From Ligula intestinalis (taxonomy: Eukaryota; Platyhelminthes; Cestoda; Diphyllobothriidea; Diphyllobothriidae): a stretch of DNA of 64,000 bases. The notes below the pieces were generated by a model. That model saw only the letters and a program-made list of their open reading frames with translations, was not told the DNA's origin and did no database searches. The stretch covers positions 62,328,415 through 62,392,414 of the forward strand of contig JAYGXS010000004.1 of the NCBI GenBank assembly GCA_036362985.1. The letters run 5' to 3'. Every line of letters starts with the position of its first letter. Position 1 is the first letter of the stretch. A program made the translations under genes and the position numbers. Positions 1 to 11,984 of the stretch are shown one piece after another.

Positions 1-2290
1 TCTGCCACTCCGGATGAAGCGGACTCTTGCCATGTACATGTCATAGGAATGGGAGTTGCCACTAGGGTGGCAAAAAATAAGAGCCATTACATTCTGTCCC
101 TAAGTCGAGAAGAATCAGTGTAACTATTGAGGCTGGCATGGTTTTCCTGGCCCGCCGGGCATGTCTTCAAGAAAAATAAGGATATTTGTCTTGTTTTGGC
201 GTTCTCCTATCTGCAAATTTGGCCAAAAATATCTCTCGTCCATAGGTTCCTATCTCCTCTAGCATTCGTGGCTTTTACTTTCTTTCTGCGGCTCGATTAG
301 TTCTTTATTTTGAAAGGTGGCTTTCTGTCCGGTGGTTTGCATTCATTGTCACCCCTATTACCACCATTTGCACCTCATTTTCCCTTCATGAAGCACCACT
401 GAGCAGGGCGAGAAGTCACTGACATAGTCCGAGGGTGTGATAAATTCTTGCAGCCATGTCCGCTTCTCTTACTGCCAGACAGGCCTTCCAGGGTTATCAT
501 CTGCGTGTCCCGCCTGCTCTCAGGTGGGCAAGCCGAACGGCTGGCTAACCGGTCGGTGTCCCACAGCAGCGTTCTCTTTCGCTGCTGGCCCGCGTCTCTC
601 TCTCGCCGTGTTGCTTTGCGGTACCCTAGTGATTCATCTGGTGCCCCCCCCCCCTTCCCCCCCACTGACACGCATTCAAGCGCGCCGGCTGCTGTGGGCG
701 ACGAAAGTGAGGGGCGTGGTGGGTCAAGCGGGCGTCCTGATGCTGCATTCAATCGCCCCACCCCCCCGCAATCCCTCTTATCCCAGACACGCGTCTCTCG
801 CTCTGTGTGTACGGTCTCCACCACGACGCGCTGGTGCTGTTGCGCTGTTGCCTGCAGGCTCGAAAGGTCAGCCACAACGGCCCCGCGATGTCCAGGCGCG
901 CTCATATTCGGCCGTGTGCTACCGTATGCACTGTTTCATGTCTGCTGCCTCCAACTCTGGGTGTGTGTGCACCCGTGCGCCTTGCTACTTTTCGGTTTAG
1001 CACTCTACGTCTGTCCGAAGGTGCATCGAATACACGGCGGTGGTGTGATTACACACACAGAGAGACGGTATAATTAAGTGAACTTGTGTGTGCACTCGCG
1101 CGGTCGCACTCGGATTGGAGTGATGCGGTCACGCTTAATGCCTTCGCCGTAGTCCTGCGAAAAAAAAACCGGCGAATAGGTTCAGCTACATTTAGAAGCC
1201 GGGCAGAGGGTGGGGCTAATGACCTCAGCACCCTTTTGTTGGTAAGTTATAAAAGGGCCCAATCGCGGTCCTGAACCCACATTCTGTACACAATTGAGGC
1301 CCTCCATCCTCCTTTTTGCGACCTTAAATACGACTGTTAATCTTAGTCATGGTATGAGCGATGCAGATCGCCACAAGGTGTTAATCAGCAAACACACTGA
1401 ACCAAAACAGTCGTCAAATTGACTAAATTCGCACCAGCACAGTTAATAGGACCTGTAGCGGAGTGCTGGAAGTCAGGCTGCTACGGCTCCTTCTTAATGT
1501 GCGGCCTTTATGGCAATTTCACCTGAAGTGAGAACCGAGTTGCCCGTTATTGTAGTCAAGTGCATGCGGCGGGGACCAGTTCGTGTCCGGGTCGTTTAGC
1601 TTTGTCCGCGCCCACCTGCGTTCGCCTTGACATTGTTTACCGTTTGGGTGAGGGATGAGAGGGTGTAGCCGCGATGCTGCTGCAACAGTATACCTTCCTA
1701 TAAACTAATTCGCATGGCAGTCGCCAATGCTGCGCCCGCGCTTCGCGAGGCACGTGTTGATTTTCGTCGCCTGTAACACTCGAACTGTCGTGGCGTCTTT
1801 TGTGTCGGTAAAAAAGTGCTATTGTGAGATGTCATCAAAGAGAAATTTCTTCTGATAGTCCTAAGAGTTCTTACCTCTTCTTCCTCCCTTATCCCTCCTC
1901 CCCCTTCTCTACTTCCTCCCTTCTGTCTGTCCATAGTTCTAAGTCTCCAAGTCTCTCCTTACTTCTGTCGCGCCTACGTGTACAATCCCCGCCCATCTCG
2001 TCGCACTCTTCGTTCTTTCTGCAGTGTTATTGGTTTGGCTGTCAGTGCCCTCATTGTCATTGCTAGCCGTTTTATCTATTGTCGCATCTCGCTGTCCTGA
2101 TACTTTCTTGGACGTGTACTGTGGTAGACCAGGCAATACATTTTCTATATAGCACAGGGATGCGTCATCGTCGTCGTCGAAAACCTCGCACCCCCCGTGA
2201 GCATTTGCTTCCGCTCACATTCGTTTCTAGGTGCTTTTTGTAGGTGTCTCCGTCGCACTTCAATCGCATCTCTATGCTCTGTCCCTTTAG
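1..2290. other. 5' flank or upstream intron of the SH2-protein gene
   Basis: No coding exon is supported here. A GC-rich stretch (about 430-1070) is open in several frames on both strands, but its translations are low-complexity, lack a recognisable domain and have no convincing splice sites. Positions 1450-1560 resemble the repeat found at 18470 and 34590. A pyrimidine-rich tract (about 1855-1935) precedes exon A by some 350 bases. The first exon of the gene could lie here or left of the window. Confidence 0.4.
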
Positions 2291-3052
2291 ATTCCGCCGA
2301 ATCTCTACCTCGCACACAAGTGAGTTGATGTGCCACCGCAGACGCCTACTGTCCGGCAGTCCCTCCATTCCATCCGAGTCCTCAGATGATGCCGTGCCGC
2401 AGTCCCCACAAGTTCCTCTGCAGGGCTCCCAAACACCGCAACTGCAGACTGACGAAAAGGTAGATGGCGGCGGCGGTGGTGGCAGTCGATGGCCGCGCTT
2501 ACGTGGCGCCGCCAAATCCGGCCAATCATGCCGCCAGAAGGCTGCCCTTGCCGCCAACTCGCGGTCCGCGTCCTCTGTCAGCACACCCTCCGCGGGCGAT
2601 TTGACCTCTCCGCTGGCCTCCAACGCCTCCTTCGATCTGGCCGCCTTCACAAACATCAGCCCCGTGGTGGCCATCAAGAACCACCTGGATGCTCTGGCCC
2701 ACCAGCAGCAACAGAGTGCGGCCGCCGCCGCTGCGGAACGCACCTCAGGTGCCGGTGGTAACGGAGCAGGAGGAGGAGGGGGCGGTGCGTCAGGAGGCTC
2801 CGGTGGCAGCGAAGAGCACTCGCGTTTCCGTCTGCGTGCGCGGAATAAGAAGAAGCTGGGTGTCATGGATAGGCCCCTGTCGCAGATCATCGGCCTGGAC
2901 AGTGCTGCGCTGATGCGTGATCTGGCTGCGTTAATGGGCAGCTCGGTGCAACCGCGTTCGGAAGAGCGACTCTGCGCCGACCCGCCCGCGGACTCCGACT
3001 CGGCCCCCACTGGTTGTGATAAAGCGCTGGAGGACCAGCAGGCACCTGCACG
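2291..3052 (+). CDS. SH2-domain (tensin-like) protein, exon A (internal, low-complexity N-terminal part)
   Basis: Probable internal exon of the gene whose C-terminus carries a tensin-type SH2 domain. The frame stays open for more than 250 codons. It encodes Ser/Pro-rich sequence, then Gly runs (about 2466-2484 and 2770-2787), a Gln run, an Ala run and a basic patch (RLRARNKKKLG) before an acidic tail. It looks disordered and has no catalytic motif. The 3' boundary is CG|GTAATT at 3052, which leaves two bases of a codon and fits exon B, which supplies one. The 5' boundary is less sure. The acceptor after the tract ending CTGTCCCTTTAG (2290) is preferred, and 2243 is an alternative. A long open frame on the minus strand is a shadow of the GC-rich codons. 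Membership of the same gene rests on strand, phase and composition, so a transcript could still separate it. Confidence 0.65.
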
Positions 3053-3198
3053 GTAATTTGCTCTCCCCATTCGTTGGGAGTTTTGATTGGTTGAAGCACA
3101 GTCACGCTTCTTTTGGGTGTTGTACCAGTGGGGTTTCACACCGAAAAGGTGGTTGGAAGAAGGAGAAGGTGCGGTCACTGGAACAATAATTTTTTTTA

Positions 3199-3238
3199 TC
3201 TAACGTTTCGGATTCTGTCGTGAATCCCTAATCACAGG
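3199..3238 (-). ncRNA. Degenerate hammerhead ribozyme motif of a PLE
   Basis: On the minus strand the order is a CUGUGAUUAG-like 5' core, a stem-loop with a CGAC loop (one mismatch in the stem), then CGAAACGUUAG. The second core strand (GAAAC) is kept, but CUGANGA is disrupted and the cleavage-side GUC reads GUU. This is a decayed copy of the intact motif at 58667. It points away from the plus-strand PLE fragment that starts at the same place. Confidence 0.5.
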
Positions 3239-3900
3239 TTGTGGACAGTTGTGGACAAAGCAACTACGTCAGAAAAACCGGACGATTGCTCCGGACGCGA
3301 ATGGCCGAGCACGCAGCGGCGGGGAAGAAGGAAGATGCTAACTCCCTGGTTGTAAGTCAGTCGACGGGAGTTGACCATATTTTCAGGTTTACGATGCCCA
3401 AATCCTCGCAACAGGGGTGGCAGCCGCTTCCGTCGCGAGCCGCTCGAGTCATAGTTCTCAAGTCCACAGTCCCTCAACAAGTGCAATGTCTTGCCGTCTC
3501 AATACTGCGTACTGACGCATTGCCTTAGCAGAAGAACCAGTCTCATGGGAAGGGCCGAGCCCAGCAGTAACACCGACGACAGCGAAAATAATTGTTGCGC
3601 AATTATTAAGCCCGCAGTTTGTGAGTCGAAAACGAAGTTTCGAGCGATCACCACACCAATTAAAGCCCCAAGCGGTGGTTACAGGAGCTGGTAATTATAG
3701 TACGCATGCGAATAGCCACTACGAATTGTGAATACCGCGCAATCTGTGCATGCACCACCCATATCTGCGCATGCCTCACACCATTCTACAGTTACCTTTT
3801 ATTAATTATTTTCGACAGAATCCGAAAAGTCGTTAATATAAAATTCTTGTTCCAGTGATTGCATCTTCTTCTGAACTGCTTCCTGGAACTCCCATATTCC
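3238..3900 (+). mobile_element. Penelope-like element fragment, family A (GIY-YIG end and 3' tail)
   Basis: The fragment starts in the GIY-YIG endonuclease domain: CGQSNYV, then RLLRTRMAEHAAA, matching the plus-strand element at 47055-47150 nearly residue for residue. The reading frame decays after about 3400 but DNA similarity continues through the 3' tail (compare 3700-3780 with 47560-47620). It ends with a degenerate hammerhead (3801-3834) and a terminal motif TTCTTCTGAACTGCTTCCTG shared with 47705-47730 and 58750-58770. It lies in an intron, in the same orientation as the host gene. PLEs encode a reverse transcriptase fused to GIY-YIG; only the last part is present here. Confidence 0.75.
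3801..3834 (+). ncRNA. Degenerate hammerhead motif at the 3' end of PLE fragment
   Basis: Plus strand: a TAATTATTTTCGACAGAATC-type stem II region followed by CGAAAAGTCG. It aligns with the better motif at 47630 in the same position relative to the GIY-YIG domain. The 5' core CUGANGA is lost, so activity is not expected. Confidence 0.4.
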
Positions 3901-4729
3901 CTTCTGTTGACATCTAGGTGCCTAGTGGTGTGAGGAATGTGTCTATATAGCGTTTGTAGCTACTAAGTTCACGCCGATCCTCGACTCTCTTGGCCGTGTC
4001 CTGCGATCAGAGCACAGTGTGAATTGGGAGGAATGCGATCCAAGTCTGCTTCTCGTAGGGTGATGGTGGACCTCTTTTACCCAGACGTCACGAATCTCCT
4101 TGGCGAAATTTCTTGCTGTTTATACGATGGCATGCTCTTGCTTCCCTGTGAAGTTTGTTTCAGGCTAGTCCATAATCAGGAGAAGGAGAGGGGTAATAAC
4201 TGATTTACGCTGGCTTAGCACTAAGCCTCTCTGCCCAGCGTGAAGTCGTCGTTTTGTTTGTTGATGGAAGAAATTGTCTGCATTCTCGAAAGTAGAGAAG
4301 CAACTAATGGGGAAGGGTTTGGCAACCGTATGTTTGTTTTTTTAACAAGAGACTGCAAAATGACGGCCTAATTTTCGATTTAAATATCAGTTTGTTTGAG
4401 AGCTATGTGGGTGGATTGCTTTTGAGTTCCCTATTTGTACATGTGTGTTGTGGTAGCAGAAAAATAGTACCTCGGTTTGTTGGCGAGGCCAATTGACCTG
4501 ATCCATGAGGTGGAGCATAGTTTAAAAAGGAGCAGGCTGTGAAAAAAACTCCTTGGTTTTTTACGAGAAAAAAAACTGTCGCTCTTGTGGGGAGGATTTT
4601 ATGAGGGTCCGCCGTGTGCCGTGCAGCATGCTAAAACAGAGACCGTGACTTGTACATGATTAAGATCGTAGTGGTAGTAGACTTGTGCTGCATTTAGCTC
4701 AGTCTCCTGTCTCACTCACCTGTACCCTT

Positions 4730-6110
4730 CATCATGACCAAGTCCAAAAATGACGGGAAAGGGCACAGGTGGTTGATGTTGTTGTTTTCGTTGCAGGATC
4801 GATTGCAAGGAAAGTGGCTTTAGAACCACGACTTCCGGATCATATTCAGATACCGGACTGTGGCAGAGGTTCTGCGGACGGTTAGGTCGATCGGCGCTCT
4901 TATTCTGTAGTCGACACAAAACTCCTGAACTCTGGCGACCATCTCGGCTGCACATTCCATCAGTTGTTCGTTGGTATCTTCCTCCCCGCAGGCTGCACAC
5001 GTGGAATCACCAGTTAGGTTGTACCGTCTCCTGATGTGATTCAGCTTTGGACAATGTCCGGTTCTAAATCTCACTAGATTCGTTCTATCTAGCCGAGTCA
5101 TTTTCTTTTCTTCATCCCAGTTGATGGGGGCCGTATGCGTTTTTCGGCCGCGTTCATGTGTAATTTGTGGCCTCGGGGTCATTCGTCTGACTGCTTTCAT
5201 CGTTGCCGCAAAGGATTTCGGTCTAACGTCTGGTTCAGTCCTGGCCGCTGATGCTTCAGCGTCTGCTTGTTCGTTCCCGGGGATACCCATGTGGCTAGAA
5301 ATCTACGCGATTTCTACACTCCTTCCTGTTGTGGCTGTCTTCAGGACATTCATCACTTGCTGTAACAACGGTTTCTTCAGGTCCTCCTGTTCCGAAGTTC
5401 CGTAGGGCATCTACAGCGAATTTACTGTCAGTAAGAATTCTAGCAGAACTCCACTCCTCGGGTGGGTGCTCTAGCCATTCCGCCGCCGTCAGTAGGGCTA
5501 GCATCTCGGCATCAAAGGATGAGCTGTAGCATGCGCCCCTTCTGGACGTTTCAATTGTTGAGTAGTTATTCCAACTTCCTTTCGTCACCACGACTCCCGC
5601 ACCTTCCTGTCTGCATCCATCTATCGCCGACCCGTCGGTATAAATAGTCAGGGACGATTCCGGTAGGGAGTTGAGCTCATCCTCCATTCGCTTCCGATTT
5701 TCTACCATCTCTGCTTTGCTGCAGAGATCTTCAAGATTCCTTAAAATATTTAAGTTGGGTCGTCGCCACGGGGCTAGCGTGTTAGTAGCGAAAAACTCTC
5801 TAGGCATCTCCGAATCCTCTCCCAGCGTTTGGTGCAAGTATCTGCGCGCATTCTCCCTCCAGGCTGAGGTCCGCTTTAGCCAGGTTGACTGCTGCTTTTC
5901 GGCCATCTGTCTGCGGAGACTTTGTGCGGGAAGTCTCAGGCTGTGTTCGTAGGCCCTAATGGCTTCGAACCTGCCCCTCTCTATCGTCTGGATATCGGCC
6001 TCTAGTAGCACCATCTCCGTCGGACATGAGATTGGGAGGCTCGTGGTAATTCGAGCTGGCATAATGGCCACGTTTAAAAGGAGCCGTTGTAGTACTACTC
6101 CGCGTCAGCT
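4730..6110 (-). pseudogene. 5'-truncated non-LTR retrotransposon with RNase H domain (I/jockey-type C-terminus), broken
   Basis: On the minus strand, 6071-5295 encodes the end of an ORF2: a poorly conserved linker, then an RNase H domain with the acidic residues in context (YTDGSAIDG, SFDAEMLALLTAAEW, ILTDSKFAVDAL). The fourth RNase H motif (SHMGIPGNEQAD) is in another frame, in the segment 5290-4820. The break consists of a frameshift near 5375-5390 and an in-frame TAG near 5302. The C-terminus (RFRTGHCPKLNHI, then CAACGEEDTNEQLMEC) has the Cys-rich ending typical of I/jockey-group elements. The reverse transcriptase domain is missing, as expected for 5' truncation during target-primed insertion. 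It is antisense to the host gene in its first visible intron. Confidence 0.85.
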
Positions 6111-8584
6111 AGTCGGCCACCCTAGAGATACAGATTGGCTGACCGCGAGGTCGCAGTTACCTTGTCAATAAACGCACTTCAAAGCCACGCCTTTTACCGC
6201 ACTATGATAACTTTAAACGCGTCAAATTGTTTATATTGCGCGGAGACGCCCACCACACTCTCTTTTAGCGCCTTTGCCCTAGGCGCGTACACTAGCGACG
6301 ATTGACCTTTAACTAGCATCTCCCTAGCTTGACCACGAGTACCACAAATTACCGTAGGATGTCATATCACCACATTCCCAGACGATAGGCGGGGCTTGTT
6401 TACTTGCAAAAGGTCGGGGAGATAAGTATAGAGTTTGCACAAGGTGAACAGCACGGGATTAGTAGAATGCATTGACCTCCTATAAATTCGTGACCTTTTA
6501 TTCAGCTGCAAACATATGGTCACTGTCCAATAAGCGCTTCGTGATTGATCTCTTAGTTATTTTATTTTCGATCCCGAGCAACCACTTCGGCAAATGTTCA
6601 GTCGGCCGCGTTGCTGCTGTATTTGCACCCGCAGCTAAATGTAAACTCGTAAACGCAGTTTAATGTGGCGTGCATAGGCAGAATGTCTTTAGTTGGTCTA
6701 TCTGGAATAGGCATTGATGTACTTATGTTCAAGAATGTAGAGGCAAGCTAAGCTCTCTCTCTCCGTCGTGCATAGGCGCGAAATTATATGACGTCAGTAA
6801 GTTCTGCTAATCTCGTAACCTTTACTCTATTCTCGAAAAAGTTAAAATGTGTCCCAGTGTGGGTTAGTCTCCACTGATTTACTTCGCAATTAACCAAATG
6901 GATTTGTTCTCCGTTACTGACTAATAACTTGTAGACTGAACGTCATAGTTGAATCCAATATTCCCCGTTAGCTAGCTGACAATTGCATCGACATTTGCCC
7001 CACCCCACCCTCTTATTGCAAACCTTTTATTTCCCTTCCCCGTGGCCGTTACCCAACTATTTGCCCTCTTTCATTCGCCTGTAAAGCAGCCGTTTTAGAG
7101 CGTTCTCCGCTCTACCCGGAGCATCAATTTGACGTCCGTTTAGACTATTTTTATCCGCTGAACATTCCCTCCAGACTGACTTAACCAATTACTGCAAATT
7201 TAAACATGGAAGTGACAGTGGTTGGTCCATTTAGCTTCCTCCCTCTGGAGGCGGAAATTCATACGTGACATAGGCACTCCATCAATCGCGCCTAGCTCGG
7301 CCATTTTTTTCTTTCCGAATGTGATTTTAAAAGGAAAGCATGAACTCCAAGTGCTCTTTCTATCCAAACGCGGTTTCATTGGGTGACCCAGTCACGCTTG
7401 CGAATTATTTTGATCACGGGTTCTCCAGAGGGTAAAAAATTAGTTTTCGGCTCTAAACGGTGCATGCCAGAGCTACTTTCTTCGTTGATTTGATGCCTCA
7501 AAAAAATAAAAAATCCCCCTTCCAGTTGAAATTAGTTAACCTTACTCAGTGAGGAAAATTTAGTGGCCTCGTAGGGATTCAAACCCACATCGGCAATCAG
7601 CTTACTGTAGCCGTATTGGTGGAGTTCATACGTCCAGTAGGCTGGGCGGGCAAATCGACACAAATGTGATTAAATTCAAGGCTGTTGACGTGCCTTTGTA
7701 GCTGAGTTAGTACTAAATAGTAAGTCAACGCTCTACGTAGAGCGTTGGCCTACAAAAGCCTTACTTGCTGACTCTCAATCCGGTCAGTTGAATTTTTCAA
7801 ATCTGCCAAACCTCTCCTGATAAAGATTAGTTCGCCGATATTGGGTTTAGTTCTTCCATACAGCTTCTATCGAAATGTGATTGCGTTGCTGCCGTGAATC
7901 TTAGCGGGGATCACACAATCGCGCAACATGCCAGCCACTACAACTTTATTTCTAGTTGGCTGGGCTCGGACATGTCATCAGTGTGTGATTTTAGAGGGAC
8001 TATAGAGCGGAAACGATATTGTTTGTAAACTTTTTTTACGCTGAGATCTTTATCATGCTTAAAAACAGTGAAACAGAAGTTGTAGCTCAAAGGGTTCTCA
8101 CAGAATGAGGACACTGAGGACTCATGAATATGACATTCAGAGCGGCTCATTGTCATATAAGCTGTGAAGTAGTTACGTATGGGAACCTGGGTCTGTCTGA
8201 TACATGGAAATAAGGGTTAGGCTGCTTCACCGACTGCGCCCACACCCACCCTCCAGGTGCTGGACCTTGTCTTGTCAACGGTACACGGTGGATATAAGAA
8301 AAGGAAGTGGGACGTAGATACTGCCCAACTCTCCCTCGCCATGCAATTATCCATGGCATGCGCAAGCCACCACTTCAACCGCCGTGGCAACTGTGGTTAT
8401 TGTTACTGCTGGCGGACGAACTACTGATGTGCAGATATTTAATTTTGCGTTTGCAGGGCAATGCGCTTGTTCTAATGACACTGGCCGCGGGCCTGTTTAG
8501 TGACCGGCTGGGAATGCCAGTTGTTGCTGCCATCTCTGTTGTGCTCTCTAAACAGACCGCGGTGTAGATGCGCTGAACGTACGC

Positions 8585-8850
8585 GGGGGCCAGATCAGGG
8601 CACGGCAGGCCACATTCGGATTGCGCTCCCATAACACAGGGGGGAGGGGGGACGTTGTGGCACGCATAGGAGCAGGCTCACCCTGCACCCGCGTCCTATC
8701 CCGCTTTCGGTCTTCTTTACATTATCTTAACACCGGATTTGGGCGGGTGATGGAAAAGAGGATGCGGTGAATGTAACGAAAGTCTACTATCAATTTAAAC
8801 TAATCCATACGTAATTCACTGTCCTTGTACCGCCACCACCACGCTGTAGG
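8585..8850. repeat. Dispersed repeat, copy 1
   Basis: This segment matches 23965-24235 with interrupted similarity: GGGGGCCAG, a GGATTGCGCTC-type stretch, a G-run, GGCACGCATAGG, a CTTCTTTA-type stretch and AAGTCTACTATC. Parts also resemble 34690-34830. No protein is evident. It is probably a SINE-like or MITE-like interspersed unit. Confidence 0.55.
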
Positions 8851-9844
8851 GCTGTGGGCATCGTCGGAAACGATAAACTGTCGCTGTGGTCCACGCTAAC
8901 TACCTTTCTTTAGTGTTCGCTCTTCGCGTTTGCCGTGCCTCCCGTTCGTGATTGTATGGTCCGCTTGCCGCTCACCGTTTGAGATTTTTGCCTACTCGAA
9001 ACCTGCCTTACTATCACCCCTCCGCCTGTCTACTGAAACTGGCCTTTTACGTTTTCGATCTCATGCGGGGACACGAGATGACTAATTACCCCCCTCCCCC
9101 CCACCTCAAGAACTATGTTAGCACTGTACCAAACTGCCTGCTTTAGACGCCTATTTTCCATGTCACTGTAACGGCCTGAAGTGAGTAACCGAAAACAGCT
9201 GTTTGCCAACACGACTTTTCAAGTCGTATATATCCAAAAATTACTTGGCAAACATACGCTTTTGTAATTCGCATTCAGACCACCAACATTATATGGAAAT
9301 TGAACTCGTGAGCTATAATCATGCCAGTTAGTGCATCTAGCCTACGAGGTCACTGGTAGTCACATTCGTCTTAGCGAAAATGTCATAGGTACGATAGATG
9401 GGCTATTTTCTAAAAATGTATTTGTCTTTGTAGAAGATAACTGGGGTACGACGTTTATGTTAGTTTGGATACAGTATGTGATGCACTTACCTCAAATTTT
9501 GACTTTTGAACAAACTTCTTTCCGGCCGCCTATGAAAATCTGTGGCGTAAAATCGACTGCCTAAATATTACGATTTTGTCCCATTAATTTTCCATGTGAT
9601 TATAAATTTAAGTATATTTTATAAAAGGCTTTGCAAAACATTCTTTCTTTTACTCACTTTGTAGAAAATTAAACCTACCAATTGTGTACTTCAGGAGGAG
9701 TTATGTGTCGATTTTAAAAAGCTCCCAATCCTCGCATACCCTACCTGCTGTTACCGATGCATGCCGGGTGCCCAAACTGCAAGCTGCATCTTTTCCGTGT
9801 AAGGAACACCATAACGTTCCATATGCTGATAGTATAACCGGGCC

Positions 9845-9990
9845 AAGGACAAGAGAGACTGGAATGGCAATTTCTGGTTTATTAGCCGTCGCCAGCCAGT
9901 CATATCCAGACACAAGTGCTGTCCCGCCCGAGCCTCCAACTCGCAACCTTTGTGATCAGAGTCGAACGCCCTAACCATTGAGCCACGTGT
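9845..9990 (-). mobile_element. tRNA-derived SINE (minus strand)
   Basis: The reverse complement begins with a tRNA-like head, GTGGCTCAATGGTTAGGGCG, then a degenerate anticodon arm (CGACTCTGATCACAAAGG) and a B-box-like GCGAGTTGGAGG. It continues into a body ending GGCTAATAAACCAGAAATTG. Related units lie at 43385-43565, 47835-47990 and 54046-54235. The A-box-like sequence is well kept, whereas the tRNA fold is not. Confidence 0.65.
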
Positions 9991-10915
9991 TGGTTGTTTT
10001 ATCGCTTTAGGTCAGCAGGAACTCCCGTTAAAGCCAAAAGCACAGCGGGCCAGATGAGTTCCGCTAGTGGTCAAGTGAACGCTCATCAGCAACTATTAAG
10101 GCTCATGATATTTTACAGTGGGTGTGGGCCGTGTCATATAATTTAATAATGGACGTTTCATGCTTTCAATAATCTTCTCATTAAAGTCGTTTTTTATCGA
10201 AACTTCTCCCGTTTTCAAGCATTAATCTTCAATGCATAATGTGTTATACCTTCTGTGAAACCTATCTGAGGTTCTGAGAGTATCGAAAATCATTTGGGAA
10301 CTGCCATACTACTTAAGTAAGTATACTTTACTGAGCGTTTCCTTTCAGGGGGCTGGAAAGAAGCTCACCCAAGGCCTCGGCATCCTGACGCGACTGAAAC
10401 CTCCGGTTACCATGCTGCACGACGAGTAATGTTGCCACCCAACTTAAGGAATATGTTTCGGTTAGCATTTCATGAGTTAGCACACCTATGATGCCTATGA
10501 AGTTGTAGGTGAAACGACCAGGCGTGTGACTGATTCAGTGGACCACATGTACTACTCACTTACGTATGACTTCCTCCTGCTTTGCTTCAAACACTCCCAC
10601 CAGCAGACCATCCTATCTTGCATATACCCCCCCCCCACGAGCGACAGTTTTTTTCCTTAAAATCCCTCAAATGGCCTTCAAACTTGTAGAATTTCCGAAC
10701 AAGGCATCAGACATTGTTTCACTGTCTACTCTTTGTACTCAGTTCCATTTACTGGTATTGCCACTTGCATGCATTTACTAGCTACTCTGTACCAATAGGG
10801 ACTGCAAAGGCATTTGCGTATATTTCCCTTAACAAATGTGACCTGCTATACCTTACCAACAAACTTTGTGCCCACCTACCTGTGTCCATAATTCTTCCGC
10901 CCCTCCGCCCACTAG

Positions 10916-11302
10916 TCGGACGTCTCTGCGCAGAACGGACGTCCAGCAGACAGCCTCAGCCGTGGCCAACACGTGTTCGGAGACGGATTTGCAGGGCCTG
11001 CCGGACACCTCGAAGGACGATACTGTTGTAAGCGCTGCTGCTGCTGTAGTGGCCAGTACTACTCCCTCCTTTGCACCGCGACTTGCCGACGTCTGCCCGG
11101 TGCCTCATCCGCCCTCCGTAGCTTCCGACCTCATAGTCCTACCCGTGGAAGAGGAGGGTGAGGATGCGGTGGCGGCGGAAAGGGGACAGTTTGGCTGGTC
11201 GACTGCAAAGGTTGCTGACGGACTGATGATGCACCACAACAGTTCCCCCAACTTCCAGTCTGCGGAGGGCAACGCTGCTGGCCATTCTGCCAATGACAGA
11301 TG
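10916..11302 (+). CDS. SH2-domain (tensin-like) protein, exon B
   Basis: Internal exon of 387 bases bounded by a pyrimidine-rich acceptor (TTCCGCCCCTCCGCCCACTAG) and a strong donor (ATG|GTGAGTCC). The first base completes the codon left open by exon A and the last two bases leave a codon that exon C completes, so phase agrees on both sides. The product is polar and Ala/Ser-rich with an acidic stretch (PVEEEGEDAVAAERG) and the segment HHNSSPNFQSAEG. No known domain is seen. It is probably part of the disordered linker before the SH2 domain, which in tensins carries phosphorylation sites. Codon composition resembles exons A and C. Confidence is limited because no domain anchors this exon. Confidence 0.72.
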
Positions 11303-11479
11303 GTGAGTCCCGGTCTTTTTGGTTACCTTTTTCCCCTCCCTTTGTGGACTCTGTAAGCACTTTTTGGACCGGCGTTTGTTTAGCTGCTGGATAACGACAC
11401 GTCTACGCGTAGGTATTCGGTTACGTAGACAGTGGACAGAAACGGACCAGCAGCGGCAGTGCTGGTATCTAGCGTGCGA

Positions 11480-11642
11480 AGTTGGTTGGTTGGTTGGTAG
11501 CCCTTGCTAGATCTGGGGTCCACGCCGCAGTCCAAACTGGGTGTATTTGGGAGACGGAGAACAACCGCGATCTCAGCCGGCTTGAGCCAAAGGTCCACAG
11601 GGGTGAGTTGGGTGCGTGGCCGGGAACTGCAGGCGAAGAGAT
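11480..11642 (-). mobile_element. Non-LTR retrotransposon 3' tip with tetranucleotide tail
   Basis: The minus strand encodes HLFACSSRPRTQLTPVD and LWLKPAEIAVVLRLP, the conserved C-terminal end seen also at 14290-14400 (HLFAC, DFWLKPAEVTAFL). It ends in GGGCTACCAACCAACCAACC, a (CCAA)n tail. It is severely 5'-truncated and fused to a PLE fragment at its 5' side. Confidence 0.75.
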
Positions 11643-11865
11643 GCCGACGCCCGACTGCTCACTGGGATTTAAACGGCCCTTGATTCGCCTGAGCTGACTG
11701 CGCATGGTAGCCTTCGGACGGTGTGCAATTCCGATGGCTAGTCCCGCAGCAATGCGTTCGGTCGCTTCCGATACACCCTTGGTGTATGGCTGCGCATGCC
11801 ATATCGTACGAGTTGGTTCTGGTCGGGTCCTCGGAGTGCGAGCACAAAAGCTCAGGCAAGTAAAA
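11643..11865 (-). mobile_element. Penelope-like element fragment, family B
   Basis: The minus strand encodes VSEATERIAAGLAIGIAHRP followed by KATMRSQLRRIKGRL. This matches the PLE linker between reverse transcriptase and GIY-YIG domains (compare VSEAVSRLLNPLGVGVAHRP at about 46905-46965 in family A). A closer relative is on the minus strand at 48540-48720. Similarity stops abruptly at about 11643, where the non-LTR tip begins. Confidence 0.75.
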
Positions 11866-11984
11866 GTATGATTCCGCTGATCACAACGCCTTCTACTTCT
11901 CTACCTCACTCCCCGCACCTGTACCTAGTGTTAAGACAAAGTCAAGAAGACCGCTGATGAAGAGGGGCACTTGTACTTTGTACG

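Larger units (their letters stand above)
3053..10915 (+). other. Intron A-B (7.9 kb) with retroelement fragments
   Basis: Donor GTAATT, acceptor tract CTCCGCCCACTAG. It contains a PLE fragment with flanking hammerhead-like motifs (3199-3900), an RNase H-bearing non-LTR fragment on the minus strand (4730-6110), a dispersed repeat (8585-8850) and a minus-strand SINE (9845-9990). Nothing recognisable was found at 3900-4700, 6110-8580, 8850-9840 or 9990-10800. At 10803-10860 there is a short match to the body of the SINE-like unit near 26560. Confidence 0.55.

Noticed and set aside
375..1077. Overlapping long open frames on both strands in the GC-rich stretch
   Set aside because: Translations are low-complexity, in three frames at once, without domain, splice context or similarity to the SH2-gene exons.
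2165..3178. 337-codon minus-strand open frame across exon A
   Set aside because: It is the shadow of the GC-rich plus-strand exon. The plus strand has splice sites whose phases match exons B to E; the minus-strand product is low-complexity.
8307..8632. Opposed open frames of about 85 codons
   Set aside because: Both are hydrophobic or low-information translations overlapping a dispersed repeat boundary; no family is recognised.
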